This document shows positions 48,477 through 60,336 of a DNA stretch of 64,000 nt, piece after piece. The notes under the pieces were generated by a model that had not been told where the DNA came from, made no database searches, and was given only the letters and a program-made list of their open reading frames with translations. Position 1 is the stretch's first letter, and each line of letters begins with the position of its first letter. Source of the DNA: Cryptomeria japonica (taxonomy: Eukaryota > Streptophyta > Pinopsida > Cupressales > Cupressaceae); the NCBI RefSeq assembly GCF_030272615.1, contig NC_081410.1, positions 510,815,442 through 510,879,441 of the forward strand, given 5' to 3'. A program made the translations under genes and the position numbers.

Positions 48477-50154
48477 ATAATGAGGTAGCAATGCATTATT
48501 AGTAAATAATTTTAAAAATACCTCACAATGATGCTCTCATTTCAACCATTAACATTACATTATTTCACAAGTACATAAATAAGATTATGTCTAATTTTAG
48601 ATACACCTTTATTGAACATATCCTAAATAGTACATCATATTTGGATGATTTTTTTGGTTGCCTTCATATGTGACTTAACTACTTACAGCTATTGATACAA
48701 CTTCTAAGTAGTTAGGAAGAATGCTGGATGATTCAATATGTGCACAAAGGTCCAAAAGTGGTCATTTATAGGTGTCATTTGAAGCCTATTTAAAGATGCT
48801 CACTTCGAGTAGTTACAAATAATGGTGTGTTGATATGTGGCGACTGATCATGCAATTATTTTACACTTGTTGTGTATCCTCATCAGGGTTTAGGATTTTT
48901 TTTTGTCGTTTTTGGTGAACCACGTTAAATCTCTGTGTTACTAGTGTTATGCATTTTTCTTCATATTTTGTGTTTGTATCTGCATATAATTGTTAATTTG
49001 TATTTGCTTCGGATTTGCCTAAACCCTAACATGGTGGATGATTGAATATTGCACACAGGTCAAAATGTGGTCATTTAGAGGTGTTGCTCGAAACCTATTC
49101 AAAGATGCCCTAATAATCTTGCACTACAAACACCTCAAAAACTTGCATTACTAATCCAATACATTTTCTTTTGAGAACCAATACATTTCCTCTAATAACT
49201 GTTTTTACCAATACTTTTTGCATCACTAATCCAATACATATTCTTTTGAGAACCAATACATTTTCCTCTAATAACTATTTTTACCAATACTTTTTGCATT
49301 ACTAATCCAATACATATTCTTTTGAGAATCAATACATTTTTCTCTAATAACTGTTTTTACCAATACTTATGCACACCCGAGTAATCGTCCCCTATGGATA
49401 CAAATACTTATTTGGGCCCTTCCACTTTGTGTCAATTTCGCTAGTAGATTTTATATTAAATTCTTAGTATTTGTTGTTAGTTGTTATATCAATCCAATGC
49501 CAAAATAAAATACAATTCAAGCAACCCAATGCTCCTCTCAAATCATCTACCTTTTAAATAGCAAAACAATCTTATTAATATTTAGATTATTTTTAACCTA
49601 ACATATTATCATAAAATGTGAAAATTATATATACCTTTTCTAATCTATTTCATAATATCTAGAATATATATTTATTATTATTTATTTAAAAATAAATAAA
49701 TGTAAACATTTACATACACTCATACATCTTTAATTGCTCTTTAAAATCTTTATATATTTTATGAAGTATTTTTATTTCCTTTACAACACAGAAAGAAATA
49801 ATCCATACACTACTCTACGACTTGGCTCCAAAATAAAAAGAAATTTAAAATTGAAAGAAGGAAAGAAAGAATCATTGTACTACACTTAACAGTCTACGTG
49901 GTGCCAAATGCATGTACCCTATTCACATCAGGAGAACTGTTTAAAGCCAGCTATGAAATAATCTTCAGTCAGTCATTCATTTGTTCACATCAAGGTACCA
50001 GGATTCCCATCATTGATTGATTCTTTACTTTTGGTATGGGTAACTCACATTGTAATCTAATTTAATGCGTTTGTCCCAGCTCATTCTCTGTATCTATCAA
50101 AACCTTCAACTTTATTTCTAAAGCTGGCGGATATTGCATTGGGGTTTCTCTAAA
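48477..50154. other. Intergenic region upstream of the helicase gene
   Basis: AT-rich DNA with no supported gene. It holds a 76-bp tandem repeat (next entry). A pair of similar words, CACAAAGGTCCAAAAGTGGTCATTTA (48731 region) and CACAGGTCAAAATGTGGTCATTTA (49054 region), suggests an old dispersed duplication. The helicase promoter must lie in its last few hundred bases, but I see no clear TATA box. Confidence 0.5.
49143..49371. repeat. 76-bp tandem repeat, three copies
   Basis: The unit includes GCATTACTAATCCAATACAT and CTAATAACTGTTTTTACC, with starts at about 49145, 49220 and 49296. Copies differ at a few bases. Confidence 0.9.
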
Positions 50155-52867
50155 ATGGTATGTCAGTGATAGTGTAAAATACCCGATTCTGTTTATCATT
50201 TGTTGTTTCTATAGTGAATTGTAGCAAACTTGATTTCTATGCAAAGAATCTGATTCAAATTTTAATGATGTCTGATGTTGGGTTTTACACCATTGTAATT
50301 GTTAATGGATGTGGCTGATAAGAAGGGATAAATTATAAACTGTAACTGTAACCCTGCAGGTGAAGAGTTTCAGACTCACCCAGATCATACCGCCCGCTGA
50401 AGAACTATTAGATGAGGAAGGCTTGGAATATTATATTCCTAAGAACAAAGTGGGAGAGGCATACAAAGACACATTTTCATATTTCGACACCCACTTCAGA
50501 CTTCTCAGAGAGGATTTGCTCGAGCCGTACAGAAAAGCTGTGAAGGAGCTGAGGAGAAATTATCAGCAGGAATGGGCATCAAAGAGAAAATATGACGATG
50601 GAAGAGGTAATAAGGAGAACAATTGGTCCACTAGTATCCAGGTATATAGGAATGTGGAATATCTAGGTATGAAGGCAGGGAGAGAGGGCATTGAATACGG
50701 TGTCCATTTAGAAATGGATTGTTTTGTTGACTGGGAGAATTCTAGGCTTTTAATGAACAATTCATTGCTCTGCATTTCTCAGGATGGATTCCTCACTTTC
50801 TTTTGGGCTACAGTTTGTAATAGGAATAGCCTTGGGTCTAACATACTGGGTCTCAGACAAGTGGATGGACATGAGCTCAATCTGCAAACAGAAACTATGT
50901 ATTCCATGTTTGAGTCCACCAAAGCCTATTATGAGGCCTATATACATGCCCTCAAGGTTCTGCAGAGGCCAGAGATGGAGAACATTCTTTTCAAAAAACA
51001 GTTAGTTTATCTTGGATCTAGTTTGCATGAAGAGAAATTCAGTTTTGATTGGAAAAGGATTTGTAAGTTCCCTTCTCTTGATGATAGCCAGGAAGCAGCC
51101 ATCAAGCTAGGGCTCACTAAGAAATTGGCTATTATTCAGGGTCCTCCGGGGACTGGAAAAACATTTACAGGGTTGCTCATTGTCAAGTCCTTGCTTCACA
51201 TAATCACTTCTTGTCCAATTCTTGTAGTTTGCTACACTAATAGAGCTCTGGATCAGTTCTTGGAGGGAATATATGCCTTCGAGCAAAATCTAGTGAGAAT
51301 GGGTTCTAGAACCCGAAGCAAAATTCTGGGGAAAGTTACTCTGCAGCATCTCTTGACGAGGAGGAAGACGAAGAGGAGCAGTTCAGTAATCCTTCCAAAA
51401 TATTTCCGTAACGCGGTGTACAGGGCAACACGAAAAACAAATAAACTGGCAAAAGATGTAGAGAAAGCCTTAAACTTGAATGGAGACATGTTCGGGGAAG
51501 AAGAATGGTCAAATTTGTCAAGTGAATATTTGAATGCATGTAGCAAATTGCAAGAAGCGAAGATAAACAGTCAGTCGTATTTGCTTAGCCAAGTAAATGT
51601 GGTAGGGATGACTACTACCTTTGCAGCAAGGAATTATGAATTATTGACATCTTTGAAATCAGAGATTATTGTGGTGGAAGAAGCTGCAGAGGTTTTAGAG
51701 GGCCAAATTCTTGGATGCTTAAACCCTGGCATTAAACATCTGATTCTTATAGGTGATCATATGCAGCTTAGGCCATCTGTGGCATCCTCAAGGCTGGCTG
51801 AGAGAAACAACCTGGATGTGTCAATGTTTGAGAGGCTTGTTAAAGGTGAGATAGAATACAAAACGCTGGAGGTGCAGCGGAGGATGAGACCTGCAATATC
51901 CGCACCCCTGGTTTCAAGGTTTTATCCTATGCTAAGAGATCACCAATCTGTTCACGACTTCCAAGATGTGAAAGGTGTTAAGAAAAATGTGTTCTTCATG
52001 GATCATCAGAATCCTGAGGACCTTCCTCTATCTCGAAGCAGGTCTAATGCTTTTGAAGCAGACATGGTGGTTCAATTTTGCATTTACTTAACCAATTGTT
52101 GTGGTTACAGCCCACGTGATATTACTATTCTGAGCATGTATAGATACCAGACCGAGCAAATCACGGAAAAAATAAGCAATTTTTACCATTTACCCGGGAG
52201 GTGTTCTGATTGGATTTCCATTAAGAACATAGTAAATCCTGATGATTTTGTTCCCAGAGTAAGAAGTGTTGATGAATTTCAGGGAGACGAGAGCAATATT
52301 ATATTGCTATCCTTAGTCAGAAACATCAATTCTAATTGTTTAAATACATCTGAAAAGGCCCCACAATCCATAGGATTCCTAAGGAATCCCAACAGGATAT
52401 GTGTTGCACTTTCGAGGGCCAGAATTGGCTTGTATATATTTGGCAATGCCAAGCTTTTGTCAGATAATTCAGATGATTGGAGGGATATTATGCAACATTT
52501 CACAAACAATGGTTGTGTAGGAAAGGGATTAGAGCTATGCTGTCCAAAGCATTCAGATAATTCTGGACTTGTTATTAATAGAGCCGAGGACTTAAGAGAG
52601 TATAATGATGGGCGAAAAATAATATTTTGCAATAAGAAATGCAAGGAAAAGTTAATATGTGGGCATAAATGTCCCAAGAAGTGCCATTATGGAGGGCATG
52701 AAAATTTTAATTGCATGATCAAATGCAAAAAGAAGATTGAAGCGTGTGGGCATCAATGCAAGAAGGTATGCCATGCAGATTCATATGATAAGGAATGCTT
52801 TCCTTGCCTGGAATGCCCAGTTGCCAACAATGTTTTTGATAGCTTCAAAGATATCTCTATAGGCTGA
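50155..52867 (+). CDS. SF1 RNA helicase with NF-X1 zinc fingers, ZNFX1-like; join(50155..50157,50360..52867)
   Basis: The frame encodes about 836 residues. The N-terminus resembles animal ZNFX1 (YFDTHFRLLREDLLEPYRKA). Helicase motifs by residue of the main exon: Walker A GPPGTGKT 261-268, VVEEAAE 438-444 (EEAA as in ZNFX1), GDHMQLRP 465-472, QRRMRP 506-511, VDEFQGDE 637-644, ALSRAR 683-688. Two NF-X1 type fingers follow (CGHKCPKKCH 767-776, CGHQCKKVCH 796-805). The main exon opens with GTG, not a plant start. ATG at 50155-50157 is followed by GTATGT, and CAG ends at 50359, so splicing gives Met-Val-Lys in phase. ZNFX1 acts in RNA-based silencing and antiviral defence in animals; its role here is inferred. 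It is much shorter than animal ZNFX1. No stops interrupt it. Confidence 0.88.
50158..50359 (+). other. Intron separating the start codon from the helicase exon
   Basis: GTATGT donor and CCCTGCAG acceptor bound 202 bp of T-rich sequence. A branch-like GGCTGATAAG lies about 45 bases before the acceptor. Reading through it from the ATG hits TGA within five codons, so removal is needed for translation. Confidence 0.75.
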
Positions 52868-54089
52868 TTCAATCCTTTCCACTTTGAACTGCTCGTGTTA
52901 GTCTGAAGGTTATGATGTGATGTGAGGACCATAGTCCAGCATCTAATCTGAGCTCGTTATGGATTAATTCTTGTCGAAGTTATTTTTTTAGGTTACTCTT
53001 TGTGGGGCTTTATAGATATCAAAATTTAAAACAAGAAAGGCTGTGACATCTTCATGAAGTTAATTTTTAAAAAGGATTTGAAAGGGTAAGAAAGATCAAA
53101 ATATATGAGTTGTCTTTTTCTAATTGTTCAGGTATATTGTTGATGTATCAATGAAGGTATTCAGTAAATCCGACACATTGCTCAAGCAATAGTAGATTAA
53201 AAGTCACTAATTATTGCTTGAGGTATATTACATTGATTTCCTTAGAAAATAACAAATACTGCCCACACAACTGGCTAACTAGCACTGAGGAATGCAACAC
53301 AAAATAGAACTACTACATCAAACCAATCCCTGGATCTGGAACTGGTAGATTTAGAATAAGCTTATAAAGCAAATTTTGAGCACTCAAACCCCAAACGTTA
53401 TTCTGCAATGACTTCGACACTAACCTGTACAACTTCCTGGGTTCTGTGCAAAATTGCCACTTCCATGCAGTAGAGGAAAGCTAGAATATGAGCCAAATAA
53501 AGACATGAAGCTAGTGCTGCAATATGTCATTAAAAATCGGGACAAAAATGATACAATCAGACTGAGAATGAAACTAACTCCTGCAATATTGTTTAAATAA
53601 AGACAATTTTTTTACACTTTTAGATCGAGAAGTGAGCCCTACATCTCCTTTTGAAGTTTCAATGGGGATGTTTTAACATCCTGGATGCAATTGCCAACTT
53701 CTTACTATGGAGGCTAGAAATTAGAACATTCTCCATGCTTGGCACCCTGCATCCAACTCCACATGTGTCACCCACCTTATCCTCTCATCCTTTATATCAA
53801 TTGGAAAAATGTACGGTATTCTTGCTTTGGCCATGAATTGAGTGTCCTACAACCCTTGAATAACATTAGTACATATTGGGTGATATCATGTCAACCAGTT
53901 CACATTCTGACTATTCCATGACATTTTGTACATACCTCCATCAAGGGCAGTCACAACATAAAGCTGGTAGATTTTATTTTCCCAATGATCAGATTGCAGG
54001 GAAGATGCAACTGCTACTGACGGAGATTGATTACACTTATTGGATTCTTGGGCTTCTTCTGAATTTTGTTTACATTTCTATTGGGGAAC
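52868..54089. other. Downstream flank of the helicase gene
   Basis: It presumably holds the 3' untranslated region. AATAAA words occur only at about 53498 and 53597, so the poly(A) site is uncertain. No other gene is seen. The last bases before 54090 are GGAAC, the probable target site of the next element. Confidence 0.45.
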
Positions 54090-54496
54090 TGTTGTGACGT
54101 TTTCACACATCGCCCCATTGCAAATGGGGACCCATGTTTTTTTTGCTTTTTAGGGTTTGTTCTTTAGGTTTTTTAGGGTTTTGTTAGCTAGCCTTTGCAT
54201 TTTGAACGTCGCCCAGGAGATCACATGGATAAGCAAGTCCGGCTTGAGTAAAGGTCCTGATCCTGAATTTTGGCTAAGTCTGGAATGTCCTGATCCTGAA
54301 ATTTGACTAAGTCTGGAAACTGAAAAACCTCCAAAAACTAGATTTTGCAATATAACTCCTGGAGGTCTGAAACTACTCTCAAACATCCTGAAAGTATATA
54401 TGGAATATAACTTAAAGTATAAGTGACATTTTTCTTATACTTAAATGTTATATTCCATTAAAATTGTCCTGATTGAGAGTGCGAAAAGTCAAATTT

Positions 54497-55956
54497 CGCT
54501 CGTGTCCTTCTCCAAGGGTCCAGAGCGAAAAGCGCTCCTGTCCCTCTCCAAGGGACCAAGGCGAATCGCTCGTGTCCCTCACCAAGGGACCAGAGCGAAA
54601 ATGCTTAGTTGAGCCATTCCTGACCTTGTTTGGACGAATCGAGACATCAAAGGCATGGTGAAGGACGAAATGAGCATGATAGAGCATCCAGACTTGATCA
54701 AAAACAACGAAATGATGAAGTTTTTGCCTAGAGGGTCAAATTCGCTCCTGGCCCTCACTGAAGGACCAGAGCGAAATTCTTCATAAGGTACGATCTGGGC
54801 AAAGATCAAGTCAAGTTTATGTTTGAAGGCAAGGAAGGAGGTGAAATGAACTCATTGAAGATAAATTGAAGATTACCAAATGCCATCAAAGGACCAAAAT
54901 GCCTAGTTCGCTCTTGTCCCTCAAGAAGGGACCAGAGCGATTTTTGTTGTAGATGATTTTCTTGCCCATTTTGAGTGGATCCCAAGGCATGGATGAATGG
55001 AATGGAACATTGCGAATCCGTTGAATATAAACTTTGAAGATGATAAAGTGAAGTGAAGCCCACAAGAGCAAGATCGCTCCTGTCCCTCTCCAAGGGACCA
55101 GGGCGATATAATGGTTATATTGTCGTTCCTCCAAATTCAAGGCACTCCAAGACGAAGAACAAGGTGGTGAAGACATTTTAAGACATCTCCATCAAGCGCA
55201 AAGCATCAAAAGTTGCTAACATTGAAGGATTTACATCAAGACCCCTAGTTCACTCCTGTCCCTCAGGCATGGACCAGAGCGAAATTCCTATAAAGGCCAA
55301 GATTTCAAAAGTTAAGCAAGTTTCAAGCGACCAAGGGGAATCAAGGGACTTTATTTCACGCGATGAAGACAATTGCAAGTTGATCAAAACAAGAGCAAGC
55401 TCAAAATGTTGGAGATCGCTCCTGTCCCTCAGGAAGGGACCAGAGCGATATTGAATGCATTGGCTAATTCATGCAAAAATCACGTAAGGCCAAGACTTCA
55501 CAAGGTTGTAAAAGGTTCAAGGCGTCTTTTGAAAGTGATATATCAAAGTTTGGAACGTCCATATGTTATCAATCAAGCTAAGGAGTCTATATCGCTCCTG
55601 TCCTTTAGACAAGGACCAAAGCGATTTCATTAAAAACACTCATGCTCCTTCAAAATCAAGACAATGCAAGGATTGGCGAAGTTAAGGACGTCCTTTGGAA
55701 AGAAATGAACGAACAACAAAGGTTAAATGTTTACGAATTTGAGCCAGGACATGGAGATCGCTCCTGTCCCTCTCCAAGGGACCAGGGCGATAATACATCC
55801 AAAGGCACTCATGCACACATACAAGTCGATCTAGTTTGAAGGACCTAGCGAAAATGTCTAATTCAACGTGGAAATAAATACTTTGGACGTCAAAATTGCA
55901 CGAATCAAGATCAAATTGATGGATCGCTTCTGTCCCTCAGTCAGGGACCAGGGCGA
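54497..55956 (+). repeat. Array of eleven hairpin-forming motifs
   Basis: Each 33-34 bp motif pairs TCGCTC-CT-GTCCCT with AGGGAC-CA-GAGCGA across a 5-nt loop. Starts are at 54497, 54532, 54566, 54742, 54907, 55073, 55249, 55416, 55592, 55758 and 55923. After the first three, the spacing is 165-176 bp. Sequence between motifs is poorly conserved. Several changes keep pairing: GTCCTT/AAGGAC at 55592 changes both arms, and GGGCGA arms give G-T pairs. Confidence 0.9.
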
Positions 55957-57204
55957 TGAGGTACGTATTATTTCATTTTCAAAAATTTGGCGCTCAAACA
56001 CATTTCTTTAAATTTATTTTAAATGCTAAAATCGATGGATTGCAAATTTAATTAAAAATGGCATTTAAAATTTGCGCTTGATATACATTAATTAATTATT
56101 TTTGCCTTTATAAAAATCGAAATTTATTAATTTAAATAATAAAGGCATTTAATTAATTATTTATTAATTAATTAAAAAAAACAAAAGGAGCGCTAAGGTT
56201 ATGAGGTCGGCCTTGTTATTGATGTAAAAATCGTTTTAATTGCTTAATTTTTCCAAAGTCGGCCTATATGGTAATTGTGGTGAGAGCGCTTATAAAGGAG
56301 AAGTGAAAATCATTATTTTCACATTATCATTTCACCATCTTACATGCGATCTTGGAAGGAGAAGTGTGAGTTGTGTGTTAGAGTCATTTCAAGCAAAGGA
56401 AGGCGCCAAGATCATTCAAGGGGAGGAGCGAATTTCAAAGGGAAGGTACAAGCATTATCAAAGGAGTTCGAGTTTCAAGTTAGGCAAACTTGCCAAGGAC
56501 ATTGAAGATCACGTCAAAGTCATCTAATTTCAAATTTTGCCTAGGCGATTTTCCTCATTTTGCATTTTAGAGTTAAGCTCTTAAGTGAGGTATGGCAAGA
56601 TCTCTTGTTTTAATTTCGAATTTTGATCGTCATTGCCTTAGGCTTGAATTTTGAATTTTGAATTTGGTAGCTTAATCGTCATTTAGGAAATGATAACTCA
56701 AGGATTTATCATGAAGTTTCCTAAATTTAATCTCTAATCTATGCTATTCATTACAAAATCATGGTACTAATTTTGAAATGTTGTGTAGGCATCAAATGGA
56801 GATCTCTTCAAGGAAAATCAAGGACGGTCTTCGCCAGGACGGTCTTCGCCAGGACATGGGCGACCTCTTTCAATCCAGCGTTCCAAGTACATCATCATCT
56901 TGCACATCAAGGACAAAAGGAGTTAAAACAAGAGTTAATTAAAGATAGCCTCTCAACGACATCAAATTGAATATCTAGCAACCTACGAGTGTCAGATGAG
57001 GTGGCATCCCAATCGTCACTCCTCCAGTCAGTGTGGTCCACCTCAGCATGTCCAGATTCAATGTACCTAACTCATGGAAGGTGGCACAAACTCCGATGTA
57101 CCTACCCCGGCTATCCATTGGTCGATTTTTCTAGAGGGGACATGTGTCCAAGCAATACAATTTTATCATTGGTCAAGCATTAAATGTTATGTAATGGTTG
57201 TATC

Positions 57205-57294
57205 AAACCCTAATTAGGGTTTTCATTGTTGAATCTTGGCCATTGATCTTGAATTGATCTAAGCCATCAAATTGTATTGTGGGCACTATATAAG
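57205..57294 (+). promoter_or_regulatory. LTR promoter module: palindromic telo-box, 13-mer, TATA
   Basis: AAACCCTAATTAGGGTTT is at 57205-57222, AATCTTGGCCATT at 57232-57244 and TATATAAG at 57287-57294. The same three elements, in the same order, occur on the minus strand at 60157-60069. Telo-boxes (AAACCCTAA) are known regulatory sites near plant transcription starts. Confidence 0.7.
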
Positions 57295-58162
57295 CCCAGG
57301 CATTTCATTTGTAAAGGCTAATGAGCAATAAGTTAGAGATAGCATGTAAATAGTTGGAAGAGTTAGAATATAGTTGATAGAATAGCAATTAGAGTAGAAT
57401 AGGAGGACAAGGCAAGAAATTGTTGCCATTGATTGTAAACAAACTCCATTTTCATTGAAGTAATGGTGAAGTATGTCGTTTCTTGCAATTTGCATGGTTT
57501 CTTGTTGAGTCTTCAATCTTAGATGGTAGATGATTAGATGAATGGAGGAAATGTGATTGATTGATGGTGGAATTCGTATATCCATACTACTAGCAGTTTG
57601 TTGATTGCAGACTCGCCTTGTGTAGTCAACTGGAATCATTTAGCTTAAGCTCAATTTCAATTTGTCGCTTCTTCATTGATATGCATCAACTTGGATGGTG
57701 TCTATGCCTGCGGTGATGATTTGAACATCATAAAGCTTCCCTTAGAAGATCGCACTAGTCTTGTGTAGATGTTCCATTGATGTCAAAACAAGACCTAGTT
57801 AGAGTTTCATCAAAAATCAAATCATTGCTCCTACATTCTTAGTATTAGGATTAGATCCTCTCTTCGCCCTTATCCTTTTTTTCATTTTTTTTTTTCAAAT
57901 CCAAGTTAGTCAGAGCCTGTGTCCAGCAAAGCAGATCGGAAGTTCAATCATCACATGTAAGTCCCCTTGTGATCCCAGCAAATCACATCATACCACTGGA
58001 GCTTGTCCACACGTAGAGACCCTACATCAAAGAACCTTGGAGTCTACCTAACTGATCCTTTATGCGAATCTTCAGCAGTTAGAGACTATTTTCTCAAGAG
58101 AGGATAAGATGCCTTTAGGTATTTTATTCTGTGTATGATGGTGTACAAAATACACGTCAACA

Positions 58163-59202
58163 GGAAGTTGCAACAAAAATTATGAAAAAAAAAAATCTGC
58201 TTTTTGACTATTTTAAAATGTTTACATATCCTGTTCCAAAGCTCCCATTTTGGCACACAATGGGAATGAATTGTCAAATGCTGCTTTTTGTACTTTCTAT
58301 GGTCACTGATTCTTTCAACATAAGATATGCTCCAGATAATCAACTCAGTAGAAGAGACTCCAATTGAAAGAGTGCATATAGTTATACAGATACCTATAAG
58401 CAACTTTCTCTTCCAATTTATGTCTGCAGCACTAAAAACCTTGCACATGTCAACCCTGATTTGAATTCTGAGATTCTGATGGTATCGTGTCCACTATATT
58501 ATAAGATGCCTCTTTGGATTACCATTATCTACATATTGAAATGAGGTTTAGAGAAAGAGCAAATCTAAATGACTTTCTGTTATGTGGTCTCTGTTTCTTT
58601 CTTGCACAAGCAAACTGTAATCCTTGACATTCTATGTCACGACTCTAATTTCATCATTGCAAAGAGATCCTTAAGCTTGGCATTAAAAACAATAGTGTTA
58701 TGGCAAAAGTTGTAGTTTGTCTAAATAATCTTGAGAATCATTTTTAACAAGATAGCATAGTAAGCAATAAAACAATATAGAAAACATGAAATATTATCAA
58801 CTACAATAAAATTATATAGACATGATGGCTTTGAGTCTATTAATCATGTTTGTTGATTGATATATAGAAATTAACCATGAGTTTCTAATGCAGGAGCATC
58901 CGGTTTCACAAGTAATCTTGTATCACCCAATTTTTTTCATTTTCAGTTTTGCCTTATTTTTGCTGTGTTGCAGTTGGTTCTTTGTTTCAAGAGGCAATTC
59001 CTATTTAAATTTTGGTCAAGTCAAGAATTCATTTTGAAGAAGAGCCAAAAGGGTATCTGGAGCTCAAATTTGGTGGAAATTGGATGAAAATTGATGAAGT
59101 TATTACCTATTGCAGCTTTAGCACTGGTTAGGAACTAATCAGGGCTTTAAGGTGTTCCAAGAACCCTTAGAACCTCCCATAGTTCTTGTTCCTATTGGAA
59201 CC
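58163..59202. other. Sequence between two LTRs, no gene seen
   Basis: AT-rich DNA without a supported reading frame. A TTTTTGCTGTGTTGCAG stretch at about 58958-58974 resembles a splice acceptor, but no exon follows. Confidence 0.5.
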
Positions 59203-60286
59203 TGTTGATGGTATTATCACGCACTATGCAACGCAGAATAAAACACCAAAGCCCCTTTATCCTCTCTTGAATAAAGACTCCCAAATGCTGAAGATTTGCA
59301 AAGGATCACTTGAGATGACTTCAAGGTTCCTAATGTTAGGTCTTAACGTGTTGGATAGCTTCAATGGTATGATGTGATTTGCTGTACCTGCAAGGGGACT
59401 TATGTACCATCTTGATTCAATCTCGATGGTTATGACGTTCTTCAAATGATATTGCAATATTTCTCCCTCTACTTCTACTGCTTGTTGATAAAAAAAGGGT
59501 AAAAAAGAGAGTAGGGTGTAGGAATCCTATTCTAAACTAGGAATGCAAGACAATGGACAATCTCAAGTGAGCTCAACTGAGCTTTTGCTTTGACATCTCA
59601 TGAACATCTCTACAACGGTAGTCCGATCTTCTAAGGGGTAGCTCAATGATTTTCAAATCACTAACTCAAACATAGACACCTTCAAAATGAAGCATATCAA
59701 TGATGAATATTAATTGAAGTTAAGTTTAAGCTGAATGATTCCAGTTGACCATGCAAGGCAAGTTTGCAATCAACAAATTGCTAGTAGTATGGATAATGGA
59801 GCTTCACTTTCAATCATGCACATGCATCTTCCATTCATTTAATACTTAAAAGCAAATTCTATTCTAATTTTTTTTTTGATTATAAGCCCTCACAAAAGTT
59901 ATGAAGAAGCAAGCAAATGTTCCAAAACTCAATAAGTCACCAACACTTAAATGATTTTATTAATTTTTGAAACATCAAGCAACAATTCTTTAAAGTCTTT
60001 GGATTAATCTTAGTGTTTGATCTCATCTAATTTCTCATCTAATGAGATACAAATGAAATGAGATGAGCTTATATAGAGCTCGCAATTACAATGAATGGCC
60101 AAGATTGAATTGAAATGAAAGGCCCAGATTTTGCTACCTAAACCCTAATTAGGGTTTGTTATTACAAAATACCTAACTTATTTCAAAGGATTAAATGACA
60201 ACCAATGGGAATATGACATCCATTTGGCACAAAATAGGAGGAAAAATCCTCCAATAGGAAAAATGATGCCATGTAGGATCATAACA
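59203..60286 (-). mobile_element. Minus-strand LTR (probable 3' LTR)
   Basis: The plus strand runs TGTTGATGG...GGATCATAACA, a TGTT...AACA pair of about 1.08 kb. On the minus strand it has the telo-box palindrome (60157-60140), AATCTTGGCCATT (60106-60094) and CTATATAAG (60077-60069). A purine-rich tract (TCTAGAAGAAAGTT, minus) adjoins its right edge. That places an internal region to the right and makes this the 3' LTR. Ends are inferred from termini only; the partner LTR is outside the window. Confidence 0.6.
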
Positions 60287-60336
60287 AACTTTCTTCTAGA
60301 ATCTTGTTACCCTTATCCTTTTCTCTTTTTGCAAAT

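Larger units (their letters stand above)
54090..58162 (+). mobile_element. Solo LTR, 4.07 kb, of a large retrotransposon
   Basis: It begins TGTTGTGACG and ends ACACGTCAACA, an imperfect inverted pair. GGAAC stands before it and GGAAG after it, which agree at four of five bases. Inside are a hairpin array (54497-55956), AT-rich sequence, and a promoter region with a telo-box palindrome and TATATAAG at 57287-57294. A long 3' part with the T-run at 57880 follows. No second LTR or internal domain is seen, so it looks like the product of LTR-LTR recombination. LTRs of this length are known in the Tat/Ogre lineage. Confidence 0.75.

Noticed and set aside
50360-50362. GTG as the helicase start codon
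   Set aside because: Plant nuclear genes do not normally start at GTG, and a spliced ATG in phase explains the N-terminus better.
54497-55956. Regularly spaced palindromic repeats, superficially CRISPR-like
   Set aside because: Spacing of about 170 bp, diverged repeats, a eukaryotic setting and no cas genes rule out CRISPR.
57286-58448. Minus-strand frames at 57286-57639 and 58086-58448 as host genes
   Set aside because: They overlap the LTR and its edge, have no domain, and look like chance open frames in AT-rich DNA.
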